The translations under genes and the position numbers were made by a program. From positions 1,302,001 through 1,366,000 of the forward strand of contig NZ_JAJEJT010000002.1 of NCBI RefSeq assembly GCF_021390645.1: a stretch of 64,000 nt of DNA. Reading direction: 5' to 3'. Positions within the stretch are counted from its first letter, which is position 1. Each line of letters begins with the position of its first letter. The stretch is from Paraburkholderia flagellata. Lineage in GTDB: Bacteria > Pseudomonadota > Gammaproteobacteria > Burkholderiales > Burkholderiaceae. Of this stretch, positions 33,961-42,021 are shown one piece after another. The notes below the pieces were generated by a model that saw nothing but the letters and a program-made list of their open reading frames with translations, was not told where the DNA came from and did no database searches.

Positions 33961-35784
33961 TTAAAAATTGCGTGTTGCGAAGATGCCGACGAAATTGCGG
34001 TCGGCGTACGGCTGCCCAACGGTGTCGTGACCACCGAAGAAAGCCGTGAAGTTGATACCGGCCTGCCAGACCGTCGGGTTCTGATTGAAAAGCAGATAGA
34101 CGTTGACGGACTTCGCGCCCTGCATGTAGTTCGCGGTGAACGTTGGCGTGTAGCCGTACAGAGCGTCGCTGAACGTCACGCCAGGCGTAACTTGCCAGCC
34201 AGGAATGATCGTGCCGTCATAGGTCCAGTTGAAGTCGATCGTCGCGCCGACCGAGCTTGCCGTGCCCTTTGCCGCCGTGATCGGGTAACCGAGGCCTGAG
34301 TCGTTGTTCAGCCAGGTGAAGTAGCCCGCGGCCGGCGCCTGCGTCACCTGCTGGCCATCGACCGTGCGCGTCACGCCGTTCGAATTGAGGCCCGGGTAGT
34401 AGATCCACGCGAGTTCCATCGTGAGCACCGCCATGTCGGCGTGAAGCAGCTTCAGGAACGGATATTCGCTTTGCGTGAGATTCAATTGCCCGTTGATCAG
34501 ATACTGCAGCTTTTTTCGGTCTTCCCACTGCTGGCAATTGACACCCGACACGCCATTCGTGTTGAAGTCGAGCGGGCCGCCCGCGCCAAAGCACCCGGAC
34601 AGCGCGACCGCATCGTGCGGACGATACGAAAGTTCGGTGCCGATCGCCCAGTCGCCAATACCAAAGTTCGCACTCGCACCGAACAGCTGCCGGTTCTGGA
34701 GATACTGGAACTGTTCCGTGCCATTCGCCAGCGCCGAGGCAACCGGTGACTTGTCGGTATAGTTTTCGTAATAGAAGCCGAAATTGACGTCGACGTTCTT
34801 CGGCTTGTAGTTGAACTTGACGCCGAACTGCGGGCGGTATTTGTTCGGCAGTTGCGTCGAGGTCGGAATGCCGATCGAGTTGAACGGAGGGCCCGCATAC
34901 ACCCCGTTGACGAGGCCAGAGTTAATGCCCGAGATCGCCTGCGAGTTGCCCGCGTTCGGACCCGCGATCGTGCCCGCGTCGGGGCCGTTCACGTTGCCGT
35001 TGATCGTGCTGATCGTCAACGGGCCCGCGCCGCGCCCGAAAATGTCGCCCGCGGACCAGTAGGAGCCGACCGGCGGATAGCGGTTGCTTTCCCAATTGAA
35101 CTGGTAGTAGGCCTCGGTGCTGAGTCCCGAAGTGATGCCCGCCGCGAAGCTGATCATCGGTTCGGGCAGCAGCGCCTGCTTGAGCTGGGTGCCCGGAATC
35201 AGCAGCTTTTGAATATCAACGGCGTTGGTCGCATTGATGCCGTTGGTCGCAAAGAAGCTCTCGCCCCAGTTGATGACCTGATTGCCGAGCCGCACGTGCG
35301 CCGAGCGGTCGTTGAGCGTGAAATCCTTCTGGACCCAGAGATCGAGCAGATCGACCGGATAAACAATCTGCGCGGCAGCGGTGCTCGACAGCGGCGTTCT
35401 GTTCGTGTCGTTCGCCAGAAAGTCGTACATCGCGGTGCCGCGCACCATGAACTTGACGCCTTGACTGGGCATCGTGAGCAGCAGCTCGCTCGTCGCGCTG
35501 ACATACGTGCTGAACGGCTGCCCTTTGCGATAGTTGAGGTTGCCATCGTCGCCCGATGCCCACTGCGCTGTGTTCGCACCCGCGCCGCAGCCATTCGCGT
35601 TCGGGTCGCCGGTGAGCGAGCAGCTCGGGTTCTTGACCCGAATGCCGCCGCCCGCCGTGAGGTTCGAGACCCACGATCCGTTGACGGCGCCGTCGTCGAG
35701 TGTGAACTCGTATGCCGAGGCCCCCTGTGCCGCCGTTAGCATGACTAATGAAACTGCTGCGCTGATTTTTGTCTTCGATATCAC
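33961..35784 (-). CDS. DUF1302 family outer-membrane protein
   Basis: A 607-residue protein. The start is GTG 35784, preceded by AGGGGAA, giving a signal peptide (residues 1-24, ending GASA before YEF). The upstream extension is without sense. The rest is beta-rich, with many aromatic strand ends and a C-terminal Phe (FVGIFATRNF), as in outer-membrane barrels. It has LRLGNQVINWGES-type and GVKFNYKPKNVDVNFGFYYENY motifs of DUF1302. It pairs with DUF1329 upstream and the RND gene downstream. I infer an outer-membrane conduit or assembly partner of the RND exporter. Confidence 0.88.
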   Translation of the reverse strand: MISKTKISAAVSLVMLTAAQGASAYEFTLDDGAVNGSWVSNLTAGGGIRVKNPSCSLTGDPNANGCGAGANTAQWASGDDGNLNYRKGQPFSTYVSATSELLLTMPSQGVKFMVRGTAMYDFLANDTNRTPLSSTAAAQIVYPVDLLDLWVQKDFTLNDRSAHVRLGNQVINWGESFFATNGINATNAVDIQKLLIPGTQLKQALLPEPMISFAAGITSGLSTEAYYQFNWESNRYPPVGSYWSAGDIFGRGAGPLTISTINGNVNGPDAGTIAGPNAGNSQAISGINSGLVNGVYAGPPFNSIGIPTSTQLPNKYRPQFGVKFNYKPKNVDVNFGFYYENYTDKSPVASALANGTEQFQYLQNRQLFGASANFGIGDWAIGTELSYRPHDAVALSGCFGAGGPLDFNTNGVSGVNCQQWEDRKKLQYLINGQLNLTQSEYPFLKLLHADMAVLTMELAWIYYPGLNSNGVTRTVDGQQVTQAPAAGYFTWLNNDSGLGYPITAAKGTASSVGATIDFNWTYDGTIIPGWQVTPGVTFSDALYGYTPTFTANYMQGAKSVNVYLLFNQNPTVWQAGINFTAFFGGHDTVGQPYADRNFVGIFATRNF

Positions 35785-35873
35785 GCTTTTCCCCTGCCCG
35801 CTTTCTTCCAGGTCGAATATGAAGGGTGGCGGCGCACGTCCCCGCGCGCGCGCCGCCACTGCCGGACGCTACG

Positions 35874-37235
35874 TTATCGCTCGCTCACGGCGCGCAGGTT
35901 TTCGGACGAATAGAAGTCGTCCTTGAAGCGCGCATCGTTCGAGTCTTCGTACCAGCGGATGTCGGTGTCCGTACCGATGGTCGACTGGTCGGTCACGTAA
36001 CGGCCATTGTTGAGGTCGTACTGCACGAACGGCTCGACGTCGCAGGCGCCGTGCAGCTCGTACACCGGAATCGGATACGCCTCCTTGACCTTCCAGAGCT
36101 TGCCCTGGGCATCGTAGTCTTCGGCGGCCACCGCAAGGCCGCTGTCTTCGTCGATGTAGAAGACTTTCTTCGTCGCGACGTGGCGCACGCCGGACTTCAG
36201 CGTCGCCTCCACGACGTAGACGCGGTGCATTTCGTAGCGGCGCGCTTCGGGGTTGACGGCGTCCGGCTTGAAGACGTCGTCGAACTTCGCCTTGAAGTTG
36301 AACATGCCGAAGTCGTCGTACGGAATATAGATTTCCTTCTTGCCGACGAGCTTCCAGTTGAAGCGGTCGAGCTGGCCGTTGAAGAGCCACGGTTCATCGA
36401 CCGTGTACTGGTTCTCGAAGCCGATCTGCGGCGCGTCGTACGAATACGCCGGCATGCGGCGCACGCGGCGCTGACCCGTGAAGTAGTAGAACGTGTCGCT
36501 CGCCTTGTCGAAGTAGTCGCGCTGCACGAGACCCTGCCCCGCGAGCGCGGCGGGCGTTTCATAGGCGAAGTAGATCGCGTAGAGCATGCCGGCCTGCTGC
36601 GGCGTGGCGGTGCCCTTCTTGCCCCACGGGAAGTAGAGCGTCTGCTTCGATTCGGCCTTGATCCAGTCCGTGCTGCCCGGCCGCGGCGACGCCGCCGTCA
36701 CCGCCTTTTGCCACTCCGCGCCGATGCCGCGATAGCGCGCGAGGTGATCCCACATCGCTTCCGCGCCCGTTTTCGGCGCGGGGAACGGCATGCCGGGCAG
36801 GCTTGCGCTCTGCAGCCCCTCGCCCGTCGAATCCATCTTCGCCTGGGTCGCGTTGAGCGCCGTGTTGGCCTGCACGAAATCAGGCGCGCCGCATTCGCGG
36901 TGCGTCGGATACACGTCCATGCGGTAGCCCTTCTTCTGCTTGATGAGCTGAACCTGGCCCGGCGTGAGGTTGTCCGCGTATTTGTCGACGTTGCTCGCGT
37001 CGATCGAGAAGAGCGGCTTCTCGCCCTTGTGCTTCCAGTAATCGCCGCGCACCTTGCCATACGACCAGTCGGCCGGTGCGGCTTGCGGACCCGCATAGGC
37101 CGGAATCCGGCCATCGGCGCTCGCGCCCTTCTCCATGCCGGCCGTATCCGCCAGCGCCCCACCCGCGAGCGTGCTCAATACTGCCGCCAGCGCGGCTGCC
37201 GAACACATCGCTCCCATCTGCGTCTTGCCTTTCAT
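35874..37235 (-). CDS. DUF1329 family periplasmic/outer-membrane lipoprotein-like protein
   Basis: A 453-residue protein starting at ATG 37235 with GGAG nine nt upstream. The signal peptide is MKGKTQMGAMCSAAALAAVLSTLAGGALA. The DUF1329 core resembles LolB-like folds (QRRVRRMPAYSYDAPQ, NRFNWKLVGKKEIYIPYDDF-type strands, VVEATLKSGVRHVA, WYEDSNDARF). DUF1329 almost always sits beside DUF1302, as here (89 nt gap). It probably carries or seats a lipid-like or hydrophobic compound, by fold analogy only. Confidence 0.88.
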   Translation of the reverse strand: MKGKTQMGAMCSAAALAAVLSTLAGGALADTAGMEKGASADGRIPAYAGPQAAPADWSYGKVRGDYWKHKGEKPLFSIDASNVDKYADNLTPGQVQLIKQKKGYRMDVYPTHRECGAPDFVQANTALNATQAKMDSTGEGLQSASLPGMPFPAPKTGAEAMWDHLARYRGIGAEWQKAVTAASPRPGSTDWIKAESKQTLYFPWGKKGTATPQQAGMLYAIYFAYETPAALAGQGLVQRDYFDKASDTFYYFTGQRRVRRMPAYSYDAPQIGFENQYTVDEPWLFNGQLDRFNWKLVGKKEIYIPYDDFGMFNFKAKFDDVFKPDAVNPEARRYEMHRVYVVEATLKSGVRHVATKKVFYIDEDSGLAVAAEDYDAQGKLWKVKEAYPIPVYELHGACDVEPFVQYDLNNGRYVTDQSTIGTDTDIRWYEDSNDARFKDDFYSSENLRAVSER

Positions 37236-37300
37236 CGTCTCGATCTCCAATACCTGTTGAATCGCACGGTCGCCGCGTTGCGGCCCGCTCTTGCCTTTCG

Positions 37301-37765
37301 TTAGTACTGTTCAGCTACGGCTGTATCGCCGCTTTTGTGCATACGCTCGACCAGCGCCGCGCGATGCTTCGCGACGTCGGTGAGCGCCGGCCTGCGCCGT
37401 GCTGCGATTTCCTGCGCGGTATAAGGCCTGAAATCTGCGGGCCGCGTGTCCGCGTTCTTCGTATCGATCAGCCAGTTCAAAACGTTTGCGAGCTCCGCGT
37501 CGCTCAGCGAGGAATTCGACGCACCCGGTACGCGCATCACGAACTCGCGTCCTTCAGGCAAGCGCACGAAATGCCCTAGCTCGTTGGAGAGCGGCGGCAC
37601 CTTGCCCGGAATGGCATGCGCGTCGCCCGTATGGCAGCCCATGCAGTTGAGCGTCCACGCCTCGCGCGCAGAGGCCGCGTCGTAGCCGCGCTCCTGCGCA
37701 TGCGCGCTCGCGCCGAGCGCGAATGCACATGCAGCAAGCCACACACGCGCATGCCTCGCCTTCAT
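37301..37765 (-). CDS. Monohaem c-type cytochrome
   Basis: A 154-residue periplasmic protein with a signal peptide ending near AHA-QE, one haem site CMGCH at about residues 41-45 and Met candidates later. The C-terminal tail is longer than in minimal class I cytochromes (PADFRPYTAQEIAARRRPALTDVA). ATG 37765 overlaps the stop of the preceding cytochrome gene as ATGA. It is likely an electron carrier for, or maturation helper of, the amine dehydrogenase. Confidence 0.87.
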   Translation of the reverse strand: MKARHARVWLAACAFALGASAHAQERGYDAASAREAWTLNCMGCHTGDAHAIPGKVPPLSNELGHFVRLPEGREFVMRVPGASNSSLSDAELANVLNWLIDTKNADTRPADFRPYTAQEIAARRRPALTDVAKHRAALVERMHKSGDTAVAEQY

Positions 37766-38268
37766 AGCCCGAGGCTCTTGAGCGTGGCTGCGCGATGCTC
37801 GCGCACCTGCGCGCCGTCCATCTGCGTCACGCGCAGCGCCTTCACTTCAGCCGCCGTGAACGGCTTCGCGCCCGCATGCTTCGCATTCGCGTCGAACACG
37901 AGGTAATTGAGCACGCTCGCGAGATCCTCGTCGGATTCGGTCCGGAAGCTCGGCATCTTGAAGTTGTAGGTTTTGTCCTTGATCGCGATCTGGCCGAACA
38001 TGCCGTTGAGCACCGTGAGGCCGAGCTGCTTGCGCCCTTCGCCATTCGCGGCATAGCGGCCCGGCAGTTCGGTGAGCGGCGGCGCGAGACCGTCCTGCCC
38101 CCTGCCGCCCGCCTGGTGGCACACGGCGCACTTCGTGTCGAAGAACGCCTTGCCCGGCGCAAACTGCACGTTCTGCGCAAACGCGTCGCCCGCCATCAGC
38201 GCGGCTCCCGCCGCGCACAACGTCATGACCCACTTCGCGAGGCGCTGGTTGGAAATCGTCGATGTCAT
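37762..38268 (-). CDS. Monohaem c-type cytochrome
   Basis: A 168-residue protein. The signal peptide (MTSTISNQRLAKWVMTLCAAGAALMAGDAFAQ) precedes one haem-binding CAVCH (about 49-53) and MPSFR with a likely Met axial ligand. Its C-terminal KPFTAAEVKALR tail resembles that of the next cytochrome, so the two look like diverged duplicates. ATG 38268 overlaps the aauA stop. The aromatic amine dehydrogenase operon of Alcaligenes faecalis has a monohaem cytochrome gene at the same place, as I recall. It could accept electrons from the TTQ enzyme. Confidence 0.88.
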   Translation of the reverse strand: MTSTISNQRLAKWVMTLCAAGAALMAGDAFAQNVQFAPGKAFFDTKCAVCHQAGGRGQDGLAPPLTELPGRYAANGEGRKQLGLTVLNGMFGQIAIKDKTYNFKMPSFRTESDEDLASVLNYLVFDANAKHAGAKPFTAAEVKALRVTQMDGAQVREHRAATLKSLGL

Positions 38269-38804
38269 TGCTGCGCCACTCCAAGCAAGGCGGATACAGA
38301 GCAGTGATAGTTCGCGTTTCCGCTTGCCATGCACCAGTTGATGTCGTTGTCCAGCGAGAGCTTGTAGAGCGGCTTCTCGCGCTCGTTGCGGTTGCAGAAG
38401 CAGCGCCCGCACGACGTTTTGCCGCAGCAGTCGTTGTACGACACGATGTAGTCGGTGTTGTCGTGCGGATTGCGGCAGGTGCCGATCCACGTGATCGGCG
38501 AAGGCGTCGTGCCGGGCGGGCAGCTGCTCGACGTGCCGCCGCAGCAACTGCACAGCCAGCCGTCGATCGCGCAATAGCGCCAGTAGTCGCAGCTATAGGG
38601 ATCGTCGTTTTTTCCCGCAGCCGGCGCGCTTGCACCGCTTGCAGCGGCCGCGTTTTCCGCTGCGAAGGTGCGGTCCACCGGCAAGAGCGGCACGAGCGCC
38701 GAGCCGACCAGCGCGCGGCCAAGCGTCGCCATGGCGCTGCGCCGCGAGCTGCGCTGCGCGACGGTGCGCGCTCTCAGCTCGAAGAAGTTGTCGAACCATT
38801 TCAT
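38265..38804 (-). CDS. aauA: Aromatic amine dehydrogenase, small (TTQ-bearing) subunit
   Basis: A 179-residue precursor. A long twin-arginine-type leader (SSRRSAMATLGRALVGSA) is followed by a very Cys-rich mature part, as in MauA/AauA. Trp106 and Trp157 are 51 residues apart, exactly the spacing of the two tryptophans crosslinked to tryptophan tryptophylquinone in MADH (57/108) and AADH (109/160). Asp125 sits 19 after the first Trp, as does the catalytic AADH Asp128. AGGA precedes ATG 38804. The enzyme oxidatively deaminates aryl-ethylamines (phenylethylamine, tyramine, tryptamine) in the periplasm, releasing aldehyde and ammonia. Confidence 0.93.
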   Translation of the reverse strand: MKWFDNFFELRARTVAQRSSRRSAMATLGRALVGSALVPLLPVDRTFAAENAAAASGASAPAAGKNDDPYSCDYWRYCAIDGWLCSCCGGTSSSCPPGTTPSPITWIGTCRNPHDNTDYIVSYNDCCGKTSCGRCFCNRNEREKPLYKLSLDNDINWCMASGNANYHCSVSALLGVAQQ

Positions 38805-38841
38805 GCTTATCGTCCTGTCGTTCTGTTCTTTGATGACGTGC

Positions 38842-39468
38842 TCAGGCGTGCTGCTCCGCGTGATGCGCATGACCTGCGTGATCCCCGTGGACGTACTCCT
38901 GCAGCGACGCCACGCCGCGCTCCTTCGCTTCGAAGAGGCTTTCGAGGTGTTCACGCGAATTCACGAGGCCCTTCGCGCGGATCTTGCCCGACTCGTCAAT
39001 CAGGAGTGCATAGGGCAGCTTGCCGATCTGGTAGGCCATGCCCAGTTCCTGCGAGAGTACATAGGGGAACTGGCTCAGGCCGAGCTTCTTGTAGAACGCT
39101 GCGTGTTCCGTCGTGTCGCCATCGCTTGCGAGCACGATGTCGGTGGCCGTTTCGCGCGCCTGGATCGACGGCAGCAGCGGCAGCAGCTTCTTGCACACCG
39201 GGCAGCTCGGCGAGAGGAAGAACACGAGCGTGCTGCGGCCCGCGGCCGAGATTCCGCCCACCTTGACCTGACGGCCGTCGAGCGCGCCCAGCTCGAACGA
39301 CGGGCCCACAGTGCCGACCGCCGGCCCCTTGTCGATCATCAGTGCGCCGACGGGCATCATCCTTTCGTACAGAATGCCGATCTGGCGAACCAGTGCGAGC
39401 GAGATGGCGCCGAGCGCGAGCACACCGGCCCACAGCAGAGCGTTAGAGATCAACAGTGCGTTTTCCAT
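38842..39468 (-). CDS. mauD: MauD-like thioredoxin-fold maturation protein
   Basis: A 208-residue protein with an N-terminal membrane anchor (residues 1-28) and a periplasmic thioredoxin fold with active site SPSCPVCKK (CPVC). It has a cis-Pro region (IGKLPYALLID) and a His-rich C-terminus (HGDHAGHAHHAEQHA). MauD is required for disulfide formation in the Cys-rich small subunit. Its ATG overlaps the mauE stop (TAATG). The His-rich tail hints at metal binding, which I have not seen described for MauD. Confidence 0.92.
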   Translation of the reverse strand: MENALLISNALLWAGVLALGAISLALVRQIGILYERMMPVGALMIDKGPAVGTVGPSFELGALDGRQVKVGGISAAGRSTLVFFLSPSCPVCKKLLPLLPSIQARETATDIVLASDGDTTEHAAFYKKLGLSQFPYVLSQELGMAYQIGKLPYALLIDESGKIRAKGLVNSREHLESLFEAKERGVASLQEYVHGDHAGHAHHAEQHA

Positions 39469-40034
39469 TACGAGTTCCTCAGGTGATTCAGCTTCGGACG
39501 GTTGGCGAGCAGCACGTCCAGGGTAAAAAATGCGGCAACGGCGAAGAGCGTCGCGCCCAGCACGCTCAGATAGTCGAACCAGACGACCGCGCGCACGCTT
39601 TGCGGCGCGCCTGCGAGCGCGGCCAGTGCGGCCAGCAGCAGCACCCGCGCCACGTGCGCCCATCCGATCGAGTGAGCGGCGGGACCGCCCGTCTGGCGAA
39701 AACCATTGCAGCCACAGTCGATATCGGTACGCCCGCGCGCCACGTTGATGCCGAGCGCGAACGCAAACAGCACGAAGAGCGCGGCGAGCGCCGCGGCGCC
39801 CAGGCTGCGCGTGGCGGGCACGAGGCACGCGAGCGTGGCGGCCACTTCGACGATCGGCAAGGCGAGCGCGAACGGCGTGACGAGCATGTGCGGCAGCAAC
39901 TGGAAGCCCGCCACGGCTTGCCGCAAATCGGACTGGCGCATCACCTTCGGCATTGCGAGCGTCAAGGTGATGATCGATGTGGTTGCGAGCGCAACAGTCG
40001 AGACGACCGGATCGATAACGAGACCTGAAATCAT
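39468..40034 (-). CDS. mauE: MauE-like membrane protein
   Basis: A 188-residue protein with four to five membrane helices and the DIDCGCNG motif (a CxC on the periplasmic side), typical of MauE/DoxX-like methylamine utilisation proteins. It works with MauD in folding or export of the small subunit. The start at ATG 40034 (MISGLVIDPVVS) is chosen, and the upstream frame is non-coding. It lies 13 nt after aauB and overlaps mauD by one base. Confidence 0.92.
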   Translation of the reverse strand: MISGLVIDPVVSTVALATTSIITLTLAMPKVMRQSDLRQAVAGFQLLPHMLVTPFALALPIVEVAATLACLVPATRSLGAAALAALFVLFAFALGINVARGRTDIDCGCNGFRQTGGPAAHSIGWAHVARVLLLAALAALAGAPQSVRAVVWFDYLSVLGATLFAVAAFFTLDVLLANRPKLNHLRNS

Positions 40035-40047
40035 GATTCGCGCCTCG

Positions 40048-41205
40048 TTACGGATTGACCAGCAGCGACGACGTCGCGCCGACCTGCTTGTGAACGTGCT
40101 TGAGCTTGCCCGTTGCCGCGTCGGCAACGACCACGTCGGAGGTCGTCGTGATGCCGTAAAAGAGCGGATGCGCGTCTTCGCTCACCTGGATCGAGAGCAG
40201 CGGATCGATCTTCTGGTCCGCGAGTTTCCAGCGCGCAATGCGCTTGTGCGTCTTCAGATCGAACACCCAGACTTCGCTTGCCGGGTCCTTGTGCGAGCCC
40301 TCTGCGCCCTGGTGCATCGCCACGAAAAGACGCTGCGTCGGCACGTGCAGCGCGGTTTGCTGCAGGCCGCCGGGACGCCAGCCGGCCTTCGCCTCATCCG
40401 GCGTCACGAGCGGCCACGGCGTGCCGAACACCGGCGCCGGGCCGCTGAAATCGGCGGTGCGCACGTTGCCATTGAACGTCGCGAACCAGTACGTATTGCC
40501 GCTGCGCGACGCGTTCACGAATGCCGGATCTTTCGCGACATCGATGAACGGCTCCGACAATTTGCGGCTCTTTTCCTTGCCGTTCGCGCCGAGCACGACG
40601 GTCAGCGCCTTGCCGCTTTCGCACAGCGACGTGAAGCGGTCGCTACCCGACGGATAGGCGAGCACGCAACCGTCCGTATCGATCTCCGAGGCGACCTGGT
40701 GCGTGGCCGTGTTGACCACGGTGACCGACGTGGCGGGCGTGATGTTCGCGACGTAAAGCCACTTGCCGTCTTTCGAAAGCGACGTGTTATACGGCGACGG
40801 TACGCTTTGCGCGTGCTTCGGCGGGATCACGACTTCGCCCGTGATTTGCAGCGTCGTGTTGTCCGTCATTTCGACGACATCGGTACGTGCGCCGTGCGAG
40901 CCGCGCGCAAAGTACGTGGTGGCGACGTAGCTCGTCTTGTGATCGGGACTGATCGCGAAGCCCGGCGCGAAACCGGCGTCGATCTGCCCGAGGAAGCGGT
41001 TGGCGTCGCCGTCGAGGACATTCGTGCGCGCGTCCGTCATCGAGCTGAAGTTGACGTCCACCACGTACACCTGATGCGGGCTGTACGCCGGCATCTTCGC
41101 GATCGTCAGGTCCTCGGCCTTCTCGGTTGCGAGGACATGGGCCGCGTGGGCGGCTATCGCGGCGCCGCCCGCCATCAGCAGCGCCCGTCTCCAATTTCGT
41201 AGCAT
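40048..41205 (-). CDS. aauB: Aromatic amine dehydrogenase, large subunit
   Basis: A 385-residue periplasmic protein with a signal peptide (MLRNWRRALLMAGGAAIAAHA) and the seven-bladed beta-propeller of AauB/MauB (HQVYVVDVNFSSMTDARTNVLDGD, GFAISPDHKTSYVATTYFARG, LSKDGKWLYVAN, AEGSHKDPASEVWVFD). It scaffolds the small TTQ subunit in an alpha2beta2 enzyme. GGAGAAAAG ends directly at ATG 41205. It is the first gene of the long minus-strand amine run. The 199 nt upstream is AT-rich and probably holds the operon promoter, but I could not pick a clear -35/-10 pair, and no copy of the 17-nt iac motif is there. Confidence 0.93.
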   Translation of the reverse strand: MLRNWRRALLMAGGAAIAAHAAHVLATEKAEDLTIAKMPAYSPHQVYVVDVNFSSMTDARTNVLDGDANRFLGQIDAGFAPGFAISPDHKTSYVATTYFARGSHGARTDVVEMTDNTTLQITGEVVIPPKHAQSVPSPYNTSLSKDGKWLYVANITPATSVTVVNTATHQVASEIDTDGCVLAYPSGSDRFTSLCESGKALTVVLGANGKEKSRKLSEPFIDVAKDPAFVNASRSGNTYWFATFNGNVRTADFSGPAPVFGTPWPLVTPDEAKAGWRPGGLQQTALHVPTQRLFVAMHQGAEGSHKDPASEVWVFDLKTHKRIARWKLADQKIDPLLSIQVSEDAHPLFYGITTTSDVVVADAATGKLKHVHKQVGATSSLLVNP

Positions 41206-41404
41206 CTTTTCTCCGCAAGTACATTCGTTTTGGCCTTGCGGAAAATTAGCTTTAGTCAGTTTTTGAAACAGCTCCCAAATCGGCAAACGGTCGGTAAAAT
41301 TATTACGTATCCCTTGCGATACCAATATTGCGCTTACAAAACAGCGGGATGCATCTTCCCGCTGCGCTGCCTAGCAGGGATCACCCGTAGGCCTGCGCCA
41401 TGCT

Positions 41405-41827
41405 TCAGGCACACTGGCCAGCGGCTTCGACGAGGGCCGCTTCAACACCTGGCACGCAGCCTTCGAACGGCTCGCGCGCGCCGTAAATACGCGTGGGCAA
41501 GAGCACCGCTTCCGCGGCGTTCATCAGCAGGAGCGCGACGTTCAGGCGCCGGTCGGTGTGGCGGACTACCGCGAAGTGATGATCGGGGAGCGCGCCGTTG
41601 AAGCGCGGGTCGGCTTCGGCAATGTCCTCGTCGTCGTGCAACCCTTCAAGCCGGGCGCCGGGGACGACACACCAGCATTCGGGCAGACGCATGAGCACGT
41701 CGGGAACGTCCCCGAAGTCGGAAATGACCGCCGCGTGCGAGCTGGGCGCCCGGCGAAACCACAGCGGCTCGCCGGTCGCCTCAACGTGAAGCGCCGCGAC
41801 CGGGAAAAGTAGAAGGCCATTTTCCAT
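41405..41827 (-). CDS. Hypothetical protein
   Basis: 140 codons from ATG 41827 (MENGLLLFPVAALHVEATGEP) with good G/C third-position bias and an even amino-acid mix, so probably real. It resembles a small alpha/beta domain (VAALHVEATG, ECWCVVPGARLEGLHDDEDI), but I do not recognise the family. No clear ribosome-binding site. An overlapping plus-strand frame (41558-41812) has poorer composition. It stands alone between the aau promoter and the GGDEF-EAL gene. Confidence 0.5.
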   Translation of the reverse strand: MENGLLLFPVAALHVEATGEPLWFRRAPSSHAAVISDFGDVPDVLMRLPECWCVVPGARLEGLHDDEDIAEADPRFNGALPDHHFAVVRHTDRRLNVALLLMNAAEAVLLPTRIYGAREPFEGCVPGVEAALVEAAGQCA

Positions 41828-42021
41828 GGGTAGTGAATAGCGTGAGATCCCGTATCCTGGAGGGCCGGATGATCCCGCAAAAACGGGCGCACGGCTATAT
41901 CACGGCGAACGGTTTGCCGATATTGGAGGTACGTTTTGCGTCGATCGTCCGGAGAATGCCCGATGAGCAATCCTGAATGCCGAAAAACCACGGCGAAACA
42001 GACGCGTTTTTTAGCGCGCCC

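Noticed and set aside
41206..41404. Copy of the iac promoter motif before aauB (a CTTTAG occurs near 41252)
   Set aside because: It points away from aauB and lacks both the CCTGGT part and the GTACGCTG partner.
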